The translations under genes were made by a program, and so were the position numbers. The notes under the pieces were generated by a model, which made no database searches, was not told the origin of the DNA, and saw nothing but the letters and a program-made list of their open reading frames with translations. This document shows positions 1 to 10,710 of a DNA stretch of 64,000 bases, one piece after another (the first letter of the stretch is position 1; each line of letters opens with the position of its first letter). This DNA is from Agapanthus africanus (taxonomy: Eukaryota; Streptophyta; Magnoliopsida; Asparagales; Amaryllidaceae): NCBI GenBank assembly GCA_030015575.1, contig JASDDO010000028.1:22175154-22239153 (forward strand), given 5' to 3'.

Positions 1-555
1 GCTCACCGACGATCGTTAACCTCGGATCGTTTACCATTACTGAGTCAATTTTCCTTAGATTGTCCGCCGTGGTGTGTATCTCATCTTCCAGCTCTTTTGG
101 CGCCGGTGGAAACTCCGAGATCACCCCGTCCTCATCCTCATCTACGAAGCATCTGGAGGGTTCATCTGTATTCTCATGGTTCCCCTCTTTTGAGAATGTT
201 ATCATGTGACAGGTACGAGTTCGTTTCCAAGATCGATATTGATCTGGCCCTACTCTCACAATATAGGTTGCTTTTGGCTCATGCTTTCGCGGTGGGGCCA
301 CCCTCCAACTATCGGATAGAGCGAACCTACCTTATTTATACTGTTCTTCGACCCAGTGTTTGAAGGTGAAGCAGTTTTCAAGGGGATGTCATGTTGCTCG
401 ATGGTAAGAGCAATAATCCGGGTGATGGACCTCATTTATCTGTTCAGGATAGCGAGGCTCCGGGAGCATCATCATTTGATGCCTTATGACAAGGTTGAAT
501 ATTTTCCTGATCTTGTCTTGGGGGAAGGAGTATTTCTGATTCATCTTCTTCATAA
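1..555 (-). pseudogene. Tat-lineage Ty3/gypsy gag C-terminal fragment
   Basis: Read on the minus strand, about 555 down to 1 gives one frame resembling the gag C-terminus and gag-pol linker of Tat/Ogre-type Ty3/gypsy elements. A YSFPQDKIRKIFNLV segment is followed by an LPEPRYPEQ-type stretch and then the diagnostic YCSYHR...HP...C pattern. The rest is an acidic linker (DEDEDGVISEFPPAPKE) that leaves the window. Two in-frame stops break it (TGA at 391-389, TAA at 334-332), so it is a dead fragment. The family call rests on recognising the YCxYHR...HP...C motif. It has the same orientation as the Tat element at 19142-27545, but whether they are related copies cannot be decided here. The boundary near 555 is approximate; 556-785 is AT-rich with nothing I recognise. 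Confidence 0.6.
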
Positions 556-785
556 AAGACGGTCTTGTGATGGTTCATGATAGTTGTTTGTAATTAAATT
601 AGTTCAAGATATTAATGGCAAAAAACGTGTAAATTTATGGGTACATTTGTGCAATTAAGTCACCTCTTTATTATAATAAAAGGGAGTGAAACAATTACGA
701 GAATCATTCACACCATTCACACCAGCACATGATAATGCTTTAGACAGTAGAAAGGAGATGACATGAAAATAACAGGTAAGATCAT

Positions 786-3700
786 TCATGGGATTGATTC
801 GATGAACAATGAAGTGATCTGATCCTTTGTTATTCCAGTGGAAGTGCTGAGACTATCTCCATGATGACAAAAAATGATGACAATAAAGATTCTTGGTAGA
901 TCATCATCAAAAGTGTCCTTATTTAGCTCCTTCAAGTAAACGATAATCAAATCCTCGATAAACTTTTTTGAAGTTTCATATGATTCGCCAGAGTCCTTCA
1001 TGCGGCAACGGATTGCTAACGATGCCTCTCTTTTCTCCATTTCGGCCTACGATCACACCAAGTTTTTGTTAACACTAATTTCAATTAAATTTTAAACAAA
1101 TTTTCTTCAATTTTAAGTACACAGTAAGATATGACACAATTTTATTATTAAAACTTAAGCTTTACCTCATATTTTAACAATTGTTTCTACGACCCAGTGA
1201 TGTAAATCGAAAGAGGGGAAGAAATCAAAGCTAGTTTTGGAATAAAATTGAAAAAATAAGGGGTAAATCAACATTTATTCAAGAAGATGGAAAAACAAAA
1301 ATTCTTTGAAAAAAAAGATGGCAAAATGCAACTTCAAAAAAAATTAATGAGAATTATAACCCTTTTTTTTCCCACCAATTTAACCCTTTTTTTCTTTTAC
1401 CCCCATAACTTTCCTTATATTTTAGAGTTTTTTCCTCCCAAATTACATTTCAATTTTAGGAAATGTGGTAGAAGGCCTGGAAGATTTTGCAACTAAGAAG
1501 ACGATAGAAATCAGGTTAAAATTAACATAGGTTGAAATAGGTCGTGTGAGAATTATATGGTGTGTGTCACGCTATCTATACAAGTGAAATTGAGAAAAGC
1601 TTTCGGTAATATATTTTTTCATTTTGCCTTACCTTGGAAGGAGCCAAATCATCAATAAGTCGAATAACAACTGAGGACAAATATACCAATTGGTATGGAG
1701 TTTTCAAGTGATCAAGCGTTTGTTGTGTTAGACCGTGGCCTGTATGGTGTAGAGCATGGTAGATGAGAATTCAAGCAGCCACGGAAGTCTAACCGTTTTC
1801 CAAATACTCTTCAAGAGTTGGAGTTGTTTTTTAGTGAAACCATTCTGCTTCTTTCAAATATGATTCACATGTGCATATCCACTAAAATTAACAAAAGGAA
1901 AATAGTCAATATCGACATTTTAATTTCCAAAAAAATGTTGTTTTTTTTGTTTGAAATACAATGAAGGTGTCTTTTTATTTGGAGAAGAATTTACTCGAGG
2001 GATTTTATGCCATAGTCCATGGTTTCTTAAGTCGCCAAGTCCCTAATACATCCTTTATCTTCTTGTGTAATTCATGGAGGAAAATTCAATATAATTATTT
2101 ATAGGGAAAACTATTCCAAGGTCAGTTCTTTAAGTTGATTTATTTTTAAACCCAAAAGGTTCAAAAATTATGACAAAACACAGGTATGTTATTGAATTCC
2201 TTCTAACCCCAAACCTTGATTTGCATTTTTTTGTGCATGTTTTTTCAATAATACTAATTAAAGATTTCATAAAATATATGTTATGATTTGATAAATAAAA
2301 TATTGTGACAAATAGTGTTACGGTTTGATAATCAATGTTATGGTTTGATAAATAGTGTTAATGTAACAATGTTATGGTCTACTAAATAGTGTTATTATTA
2401 GATAAATGTGTATATATATAGGTTGCGAAATGATAAAGGGGCAGAAAAACATTTCAATTAGAATGCATATAAGCAAGAAACATTTGTGGGTACTTCATGA
2501 ATTTTGAAAATATGTAGACCCAGAAACAATTGTGTCCCTAATTATTGTTGAAAAGTTACGAAAATCAGATGTAATATAAGGGTAAGTTGTCAAAAAGTCA
2601 ACAGGCCGCGCGGGAGTTGTCTAAAAACCCCTGTAATTTCCGAAATTGTTGGAAATGGCCTATTGTTCAAAATCCGTATTAAAAAACCCTGGATTGTATT
2701 TCATTTAGGCCTCATATTCTCTCAACCGTTTGGATATTACAGGCTACTATTTAAATATTACATGCATCTGAAACTGCTTAGATATTACCTTGGCAGATGG
2801 TATGTGAGGATAAAAAGGGAATGGAACAATAAAAATTCTACTTCTTGGTAGAGAATTGAGAATAAAATAGATTAAAAAAAAGCCTTGATAAAATTTTACC
2901 TCTCTTTCTAATAAATGTCGAGCATCCAACCCATAATCTTTAAGTATTTCATATGCAGTCTCATTGACAAAGTTGTACAGTGCCATATAACACAACTTCA
3001 AGTTATGTGGGAGTTCTTCCATAGCCTCTAGATCCCACCTAATTAACACCATATTCGGTCTCTAAAGAAATCAAATTCTTGTGCAAGCCCCAAATCTTTC
3101 CACCATCTATATATTAACATATATAATCAACACCATATGTAGTACATTTTTAATCATTTAAACTAAAGTTATCTACTTAAATAGGAATTATGGGAAGACA
3201 TATTTTTCACCACCAAATATTTTTTTGAGTTTTTAGTGATCGACACCGTACATCTAGGATCCGTTTTCTCAAAAAAAAAAAAAAATGTATTCAACGTGAT
3301 TGTGTGCGTAACAAATCAAACTTGTTACTTATACCTTGACAAGTCCTTTACCTCCCTTTGATGCAAGGCTTGAACAACATTAAAATACTTCACTTGCTCA
3401 ACCAAATTCAAGTCTGCATCTTCACTTAACCATTGTAGATGCTTGAGACTGAATTCCCTAGCTTCTTCTAGTATTTGCTCCTCAGGTAATGAAAGGTGAG
3501 TAGCTTCATATAAGCTCAACAAGCCCTTCACATCTTGGCTTAAGCAAATCTTGAATTCTTCCTCATCTTTGAACTTGTTGAAGACATCTATATATTAATT
3601 TCCACAAGTCATCAACTGTGGATTTAAAATATATATACTGCAAATGCAGCCAAGCCTCAAAATAGATATATATAGATTCCCTTTCCCTCTCCTCCTATAA

Positions 3701-4315
3701 GTAGAATAGTCCTATCGATGTTATATATATATATAACATTTCTAATAAAATAATATTCTATATATTTATAATATTGTGTTGAAGCAGCGTATGTATATCG
3801 GTCTGCGTTTGAAAATATACCGGTACCTGACTATATTGGATGGAGTATGGCCAATATAAGGGTTAACTTCAAATATTTCAGGTGCTTTTTAAAAAATAAT
3901 TCGTACCAGAGGAAGCATTGTAACCATTTTCTCTAAGAAGCCTAAAGCAAAGTGAGGTCCCTTTCAATCCACAAATCTTCTCAAATCCATCAACATAAAA
4001 TCTGGACAATGCATCCATTATCTCCTCCTCAAAATGATAAGCCAAACCAAGCCTTCTTATAGAATCGATAAGCTCAAGCTTAGCTAAAGGCTCCTCTGTT
4101 TCCTTAACTAATTTCTTCAGCTCCTCAATCCTTTCTTTGAATTTTGAATCATCATAAGGGCTATGAATAAGTTCAATGAGTTGGTGCTCCCATAGTGTTG
4201 GGTGATAGCCCGAAGATCTCCGCGGGTTTTCGGTCAAGTCCAATGAGGAAGCAAGTGTTGCATTGCATGGCTTTGTCTTAGTTTGAAGAGATGAAATCTT
4301 ATGAGTCTTCTGCAT
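786..4315 (-). pseudogene. terpene synthase pseudogene (TPS-a/b type)
   Basis: A plant terpene synthase once making mono- or sesquiterpenes from prenyl diphosphates. Exons on the minus strand: 4315-3907 (N-terminus; RRSSGYHPTLW is the RR-x8-W motif, about 31 residues in); 3587-3335 (DVFNKFKDEEEF...KGLLSLYEATHL, ending REVKDLSR); 3106-2900 (WWKDLGLAQEFDFFRDRI fused to RWDLEAMEELPHNLK); 1881-1633 (249 nt; CESYLKEAE to IRLIDDLAPSK, the NSE/DTE region); 1046-786 (C-terminus, KDQITSLFIESIP then TGA). GT-AG sites remain at the recognised introns. It is dead: the DDxxD exon is mostly deleted with a frameshift near 3050, about 35 residues are missing in the middle of the 3587-3335 exon, and the 1881-1633 exon has three in-frame stops. 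The ATG at 4315 is preferred because the frame upstream is only a GA microsatellite. Intron sequence at 1882-2899 shows nothing recognisable. Confidence 0.9.
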
Positions 4316-4319
4316 GTTC

Positions 4320-4320
<1 letters not shown>

Positions 4321-4356
<36 letters not shown>
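4321..4356. repeat. (GA)n microsatellite in the terpene synthase 5' leader
   Basis: An almost pure GA run immediately upstream of the chosen start codon of the terpene synthase pseudogene. On the minus strand it is a CT-rich leader, common in plant 5' UTRs. Sequence from 4357 to about 4545 is the remaining upstream flank, with no clear promoter element. Confidence 0.9.
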
Positions 4357-4360
<4 letters not shown>

Positions 4361-4552
4361 GTGCATGTCATAGAGAACATAATCATTTATAATTAAGAAA
4401 AACTATATATAGTTACCATTTTGAGCAAGCTAAAGTTGTTGCACATAGGCAAGGCAAGCCCATGACTGAAAATTTTGGGATGTAGGTTCAGCATTGCTCT
4501 CTTGAGATAAATTCGGGTGAAGATTGAAAATAGAAGAAGAGTTGCGCGCACC

Positions 4553-4615
4553 TACGGATTAATCCGTCGGTGCAATAAATGGCCATACGGGGTAATCTGT
4601 AGGGATAAAATATTA
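4553..4615. repeat. CACTA subterminal repeats, copy A left end
   Basis: Short repeats around ACGGATTAATCCGT and GGTAATCTGTAGGG match the style of those near the right terminus of copy B (ACGAATTAATCCGTAGGG and AAATTAATCCATAGGG, 56680-56770). In CACTA elements such subterminal motifs bind the TnpA-type protein. No 5'-CACTA end is seen outside them. Confidence 0.55.
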
Positions 4616-4885
4616 GGTTTTTTTATAATAAAAATAGGCTTCCAGTTTTTTTTCTGTACTGTGCACAATAATATATACATCATATAACCAAATACAGAAA
4701 TATTCATGATCAAAATCTCACGCATAATTTATAGAAGAAAAATAAAAAAACAAAATACGATATCAATCTAAATCATCATGAATAGGTTAAACAACCACCA
4801 ATTTCTTACAAAATATATATAATATGTATCAAGTAAGTAGATACATCCTCAAAAATATATAAAAGAAAAGCTATCCTAGCTCGGT

Positions 4886-7760
4886 CTAGATCCCCCACTT
4901 CTGATGAACGCCGTAATTTGACCCATCTGCTCCTCGGTGCAGCCCTGAGTCATTAAAAACTCGACCAAAGGAGTGGACTGTGCGGGAGTCTGAGCGGGCT
5001 ATGCGGGAGTCTGAGCGGAACTGCATGAGTGGTCTGGGGAACCGCAGCCGAGGTAGTGGTTTGCGGAGCCGCAGCCGAAAGAGATGCATGTGAAGCCACA
5101 GCCGAAGCAGCCTGTCGCATCTGTTAATTTTTGTGTGTAATAAACGAGTTAGAACGGTGTATTATATTTTAGTCGAATTCGTATCTTTATCAGGTTATTG
5201 CGAAACCCCAATCAAAGAATATTTAGGGACTTAGACCTCGTTTGGGTATCTAGTTTGGAAAACCGTTGTTTATTTTAATTAGACAGTTTTATATACGTAT
5301 GATTAATCAAAACTAAGTCTACAAACAAATAAGCTCAGGCTACTAATATCGCATATGTTACTATCTATAATGTGATATAATATTTTACTATTAAGTAGTA
5401 TACATACCAACATCTCCTTCAACTTCTCGACGGTGGTCTTCAAGACGGCAATATTATGCTCTAGACATCGCTCACGAAGGGTAGGGGAAGTAACCGCCGG
5501 AGTGGAGTCCAACCTCATATGGGCCCTGTTAGGACCCAGTCCCCGGCCTTTCTCCCAATCTCCGAGGTGCCCTCCGTGTGCGGTGTCTAGAACTGGGGTC
5601 AGCAGTATCGGATCGTTCTGTCCAGTAAAATCGATCCCCGATACCTCCACTTTCTCCACCACATGCTCCTACACCCACATTAACCATTAAAATATAAGTA
5701 TATCATTCAAATTTGAACTTTTCAAAACAAAAATTTCAAACCTGTTAGAATAAATATTAACATTTACGCAATACTCCTGGGTAGCAGAGGCGGAGAATCG
5801 AAGCTCGCCCGTGGCGGGATCTGTCGAGGTGCCGTGGACGGTAAGATACGCAGTCAGCACGCTCGGTGTACCACCATGCGAAAGGGTCTGAGTTCTCTGC
5901 AATTCACAAAAAATTTACATATATTATAAAATAACTCTTAATATTACATTATATCAGAGTAGATCTATTGTAATTTATTGATACCTCCATAGCACGAGTA
6001 ATATTTCTCGAGCCACCTGTACATGTGGGGCGACCCCTCTTCGCCGACTTCTTATTCTCTTTATTTTGATCGGCATGTTTCTGCACAACACATTCAGATT
6101 TAGTTTTCTAATTAAGCAACACAAAAAAATAAATTATATACTAAACAATGAATTACATTTAAATTACAAACCTGTTTGCGCTGAGAGTCGAAATATTGGC
6201 ACAAGAGAGGCCATGTATCTATGTCGACTCTCGCAAAGGGCGGAGTATGCAGGAGAGCCGCTCTCTCTGCCTCGAGGGTCGCCATCCACAGGGAATAGCA
6301 GTCGATTTTCAGCTCGTTCCTATTGTATCGGACCTTTGATTGCATTTCTTCATCAGGCCATGGTACAGAGCATGAAGATCGAGCACTCTCACAGGGTGAT
6401 CAGGGTCGGGTACATGCTGAAAGTCGTAATCCAACTGCAAATACATAAAAACAATGTTATTAAATTGCAAATGTTAAATAATAATAAATATATTGAATAA
6501 GTTAAATGAAAATATATATTAATACCCGAGCCTGATCTCATAAGATGGCAAATAAACGCCGGTGCTGATCGCCCCACTCAACATGAAGTGGATACTTCTT
6601 CACAAGGCGGCTCTTATCCCCCATATACCGGTCGAACCTATTGGCATAATCGCATGTATAGCGATAATCGGGGTTAAAGAAGAGGGGGAATGATGCCTCC
6701 CCTAGCACTGTTGAGCCTCGCCTGTGGGACCGATTCGTGCCTCGAGTTCCCCTCTCGGGATGGGGTTGCCCTGCATCTACAAGAAATATCAAGAAAATCA
6801 ATATTAAGACAAATTGGTATTAAGAAATCAAGATTTAACGAATATAGAAGTATGATGTATACCTCCGGTGACAGAAGCATGAGTCTGGGCCCGGGCAGCA
6901 GCACGAGCGGGACGTTAGTTCCTCCGGTGAGGAACAGCCGGTGACTCGGACGTGGACGCATCCACTCCAACTAGAAAATAAACATCGATAAAGTTACATG
7001 AAGTTCATGTTTATTCTTAAAGAATATGTAAAATGAAAATCTATTTTATATTTATTCATACCAACCTGCAGACTGAGTGGAGGGTACGGAAGTGACGGGA
7101 GTGGCCCCTACACCAGACGTGGACGCACCACCTATAATTAAACAGTCAAATATTGACTATATAAGTAATTGCAAAAAGAATGTGTATATCAATAATATAA
7201 CACCCTAAATCAACATGCATACACTATAGGATATATAAATATACCTGCAGGTGCGGTAGTGGCCTCTGCACGAGATGTGGAGGCACCACCTACAGCTTGA
7301 CAATTAAAAAATGATTATCTAAGTACGTAAGAGCAAAATGAATGTATGTATATTTATGATATAGCATTCTAAATCAATATGCATGCACTATAGGATATAT
7401 AAACATACCTGGAGGTGCGGGAGTGGCCTCTGCCTCTGATGTGAACACACCACCAACAGCTATACAATCAAACATTGACCATATAAATAATTTTGACATA
7501 AATATACATGTATATCTATAATATTACATTCAAAAAGAATATGCGTGCAATATACCTGCAGGTGTGGCAAAGTCCACACGGAAGGAGGTATCCGAAAGGG
7601 TCTCCGATCGGATTGCAAGTCTGGCCCTCTGAAGCTTCTTACGCAGCTCTCAGGGCGGCAGAACCGCTCTGCCTCTGCCTCTGCCTCTGCCGGTGCCGCG
7701 GCTGGTGCTCCTGCAGCCCCTCGCTGCTCCCGTCATCGTCATCAAATCTAGACAAAAGTA
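4886..7760 (-). pseudogene. TnpA-like (plant transposase_24 type) gene, CACTA copy A
   Basis: Downstream of the Tnp2-type gene on the same strand is a multi-exon gene resembling the plant En/Spm TnpA-like family (transposase_24). The best diagnostic stretch is at about 6075-5990 on the minus strand: KENKKSAKRG then TCTGGSRNITR, matching the asparagine/lysine-rich N..N...TGGSR signature. Further coding blocks lie at about 7745-7550 (acidic/arginine-rich), three micro-exons at 7460-7075, about 6970-6690, 6345-6180, 5900-5770 and 5660-5410 (ending in a leucine-zipper-like LKTTVEKLKEML), then 5089-4886. In CACTA elements this protein binds subterminal repeats. Exon joins are inferred from GT-AG sites, not proven, and I could not establish one intact reading frame. 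Copy B has the parallel gene at 37886-40290. Confidence 0.6.
7064..7570 (-). repeat. tandemly duplicated micro-exon plus intron units, copy A
   Basis: Three consecutive units of roughly 160-175 bp each contain a 40-70 nt GC-rich micro-exon (minus strand GGTGGTGC...GCAG/GT) followed by a similar AT-rich intron containing CACTATAGGATATATAAA-type sequence. Micro-exons lie at about 7132-7066, 7292-7247 and 7462-7412, each encoding a short Gly/Ala/Ser/Thr/Pro-rich piece. The same array is in copy B (about 39600-40090), so the duplication predates the split of the copies. Confidence 0.75.
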
Positions 7761-7766
7761 CAATCA

Positions 7767-8130
7767 TTACATATGCATACTATATATGTGTAAATCGAAA
7801 AATGTGAAGTAATAATATAACATTACAGATAATCTTTTTCGTTTCATAAACGCATTAGACATATCTACTTGGATTTTATCATCAATATCATTTCTAACCC
7901 ACGTAACTTCATGATCTGCCGAAGACAACCCGTCTTTTGAAACAAACGGTAGGAGCACTCTAAGTCTTCTCTCTTCTTCATCATCATCGCTGTTCTCGAA
8001 TTCTGTGATATCGTAAACATTCCTTGGTTTCCAACGACATACGACACTCCATCCCGGATGCTTCAAACACTGTGAGTAGTATACTTGGAACACTTGGTTT
8101 GGAAAGATAAACAGATCGTCCTGACCGTAA
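7767..8130 (-). pseudogene. DUF4216-like C-terminal region of CACTA TnpD, copy A
   Basis: Minus-strand frame FQVYYSQCLKHPGWSVVCRW then PRNVYDITEFENSDDDEE. It has the F/Y-Y-...W-V...PR..YD spacing of the DUF4216-like region at the end of plant Tnp2/TnpD proteins, followed by an acidic stretch and VRNDIDDKIQVDMSN. Its function in TnpD is unknown. It lies downstream of the DUF4218-like and Tnp2 parts, as usual for CACTA. About 8130-9080 joins the two regions and includes a conserved but interrupted stretch (8971-8768, CSRYLDENIETKVNRPRRI). Confidence 0.7.
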
Positions 8131-9084
8131 AATCAAAGTGTGTTCATAACGGTCAATCCATATTCATCTTTCTAAGTCTCGAGATTGTTTCTCCATTTAT
8201 CCGTATTGGTTCATGTATCGTACCAAGAACACTGAAATATATAAAACGGTTATGATCGTTCGGGATATTGGATGCCAAGTATGCAATTTAAGTATCCAAA
8301 ATAAATCACACTATCCGATCCTACCGTCGCAATCCTACTATTCTGAGCGGTTCGAGATGTTTCTATATTCTTAACTTCGAATTTATATCTAAGGACACTG
8401 AATTCTTTATAATATGCAACCTCCATACTAGAAAACTGAGCTAAACATCTTGAATCACTCTTTAATGATGCAGACAAGTTCGGATCGTAGATCTAACAAA
8501 ATAAATTTTACGACAAATATATAACGATATAAGATTAGATTAAGAATGGTAGCAATAACATGTTATTCGAACAACTTAAATGATCTGCAACCCAATCACA
8601 AAAGTTATCCTGATGATATTTTTTCAATCGTTCATCATTCCAATCAGGTTGCCCCTCACGTATCCCGTTAAAATGAATTATGTTCTCAACAATAAATTAT
8701 GACATTAATATTATATCATTTCACACATACACAAATACAAATATAACAATTAATCCAAAAAAACTTATTATCTAATTTCTTCAAGACATGCGCTATTGAG
8801 GAGAATAAACTGATATAGCTTATTGATAAATATAGTATCTACTCTCTTATAATCTGCTTTACCATATGACCAGTCCTGAATTCTTCGAGGTCGGTTAACT
8901 TTCGTCTCAATGTTTTCGTCCAAATAGCGAGAACAAAATGTGGTTGCTTCATGTAGAAGATAACATTGCATGATAGAACTCTCTGCTCGATTTCTATTGC
9001 GTATATACTTTTTTTAGAGTGTAGAGATACCTAAAGAAAAATATTTTAAATAAATAAATACGGGCATATAGGACAACAATAATT

Positions 9085-9560
9085 TTACAAATTGCGCGAA
9101 ACATAAAACTCCACGTACCTTTCGACGGGATACATCCATCGATATTGTACTGGTCCGGTTAACTTAGCCTCAGTTGCAAGATGAACCGTCAGGTGTATTA
9201 TGATATCGAAGAATGACGGTGGGAAAATACACTCAAACTCGCAAAGTATCAACAAAATAGAATTTTCTAGTTTCTCCAGCGTCACAACATCCAGGGTTTT
9301 AGCGCAAAATTTTCTAAAAAAGCAACATAGGTCATTGATTACTAAACCAACCGATTAGGAAAGGGAAGTCCTGAGGGCTAATGATAGAAGGTGCTCCATA
9401 ATAACATGGTGATCATGACTTTTCAGCCCATCGATCTTGCCTTTCATAATTTTTATCTTCTTACTAAATGATCCTGAGAAACCTGTGGGGACTTTCAAAT
9501 TATGCAACACATGCAGAAATCTTTTCTTCTCCGGTTATGACATGATACGCGGTATTGGGA
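9085..9560 (-). pseudogene. DUF4218-like region of CACTA TnpD, copy A
   Basis: Minus-strand sequence reads SGSFSKKIKIMKGKIDGLKS, SHDHHVIMEH, then VVTLEKLENSILLILCEFE and IFPPSFFDIIIHLTVHLATE, ending QYRWMYPVERYVEFYVSRN. The DCH/DHHV..., FPPSFFD...HL..HL and RWMYP.ER motifs are those of DUF4218 in plant CACTA transposases. The frame is broken; copy B keeps a longer open stretch (42152-41685). Confidence 0.85.
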
Positions 9561-9625
9561 AGTACAAAATTGCCTGGTTTATCCACTATCGGTTTAGAAT
9601 GCAATTCACTTCTAATTTTCCAGTC

Positions 9626-10710
9626 CTAAAGATCCATCTGAGTATGGAGGTTGTCATTCGATTTTCCATCTTTATAAAGAAGCAAGTTGAGTACGTGCTC
9701 GGATACTCTCTTCTCTATGTGCATGACGTCCGGACAATGACGCACTAAATTTTTTGACCGGTACGGAAGCTCGAAGAAAATTCTTAACTTGTTCCAGAAT
9801 GGTGGTTTGACCTGTTTTGTCGGATCTATCCCAAAGGTCACATTATTGTAACCATCCCACTGAGCAGTCGCGTCCTCTCCGGACAATGGGGCTGGAGGTC
9901 CAAAAAGCTCCTGATGACTATCAAAGTGAACAGCATCTAACCTGTAGGGATGGTCTAGAGGCAGGAAACGTCGATGGCCGCAATAACAAACCTTCCTGCT
10001 AAAATTCAAGAATTTCGATGTTGTATGTTGATGGCAATAAGGACATGTTTTGTGACCATGTACGGACCAACCTGATAGCATTCTATACGTAGGAAAGTCA
10101 TTAATTGTCCATATTAAAGCCGCACGCAGTATGAAGATTGTATTTGTGTTTGCATCGTAAGTCTCTACACTATCAATGAATAAATATTTTAACTTATCGA
10201 TCATAGGTCGGAGATAGACGTCGATATTGTTTCCTGGTGAGTTTGGACCGTCGATAAGAAAAGGCATCATAAAGTATGATTGATCCATAGCTAACCAAGG
10301 CGGCAGATTATAAACTATCATCACAACGGACCATGTGTTGTCGCTTCCAGCTATATAGTTGAATGGTTAGAAACCATCACTAGCAAGTCCGAGCTTGACA
10401 TTGCGAGGATCGCTACTGAATATTTCGTTTCTCCTATCGAAATCCTTCCATGCCGGTGAATCTCTTGAATGACTCGTTTTTCCATTTTCACTTAAAGGAG
10501 CACGATGATTCTAAATCATTGCCTCGGCTGTTTTCTTGCACCTGAATAGCCTCTGCAGCCTCTGTGTTATGGAAAAGTATCGTGCTATCTTCACAGGTAT
10601 ATCGGGCTTCTTATCAAAATCTTTCGGATTATACCTGGCTTCTCTGAATGTTGGACACTCTTTCAAATCTGAATTTTCTTTCCGGTACAACACACAATTT
10701 TTGGGACATG
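9626..10710 (-). pseudogene. Tnp2 transposase (TnpD) main region, CACTA copy A
   Basis: The catalytic-family region of the CACTA transposase (Tnp2, transposase_21). Minus-strand motifs in order: CPKNCVLYRKENSDLKECPT, PDIPVKIARYFSITQRLQRL, FSSDPRNVKLGLASDGF, MIVYNLPPWLAMDQSYFM, PGNNIDVYLRPMIDKLK, AALIWTINDFPTYRMLSGWS, and a CPYC/CYCGHRRFLP zinc-like stretch. It is broken by TAG at 10513-10511 and TAA at 10369-10367, both also present in copy B. The 5' part continues beyond the Athila-like insertion at 18934-19141. Confidence 0.9.
10706..10710. repeat. target site duplication ACATG (left), Athila-like element
   Basis: ACATG precedes the element here and recurs at 18929-18933, after which CACTA sequence resumes. 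Copy B has the uninterrupted site (ggacatgcttgaatc near 43251), confirming the insertion. Confidence 0.95.
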
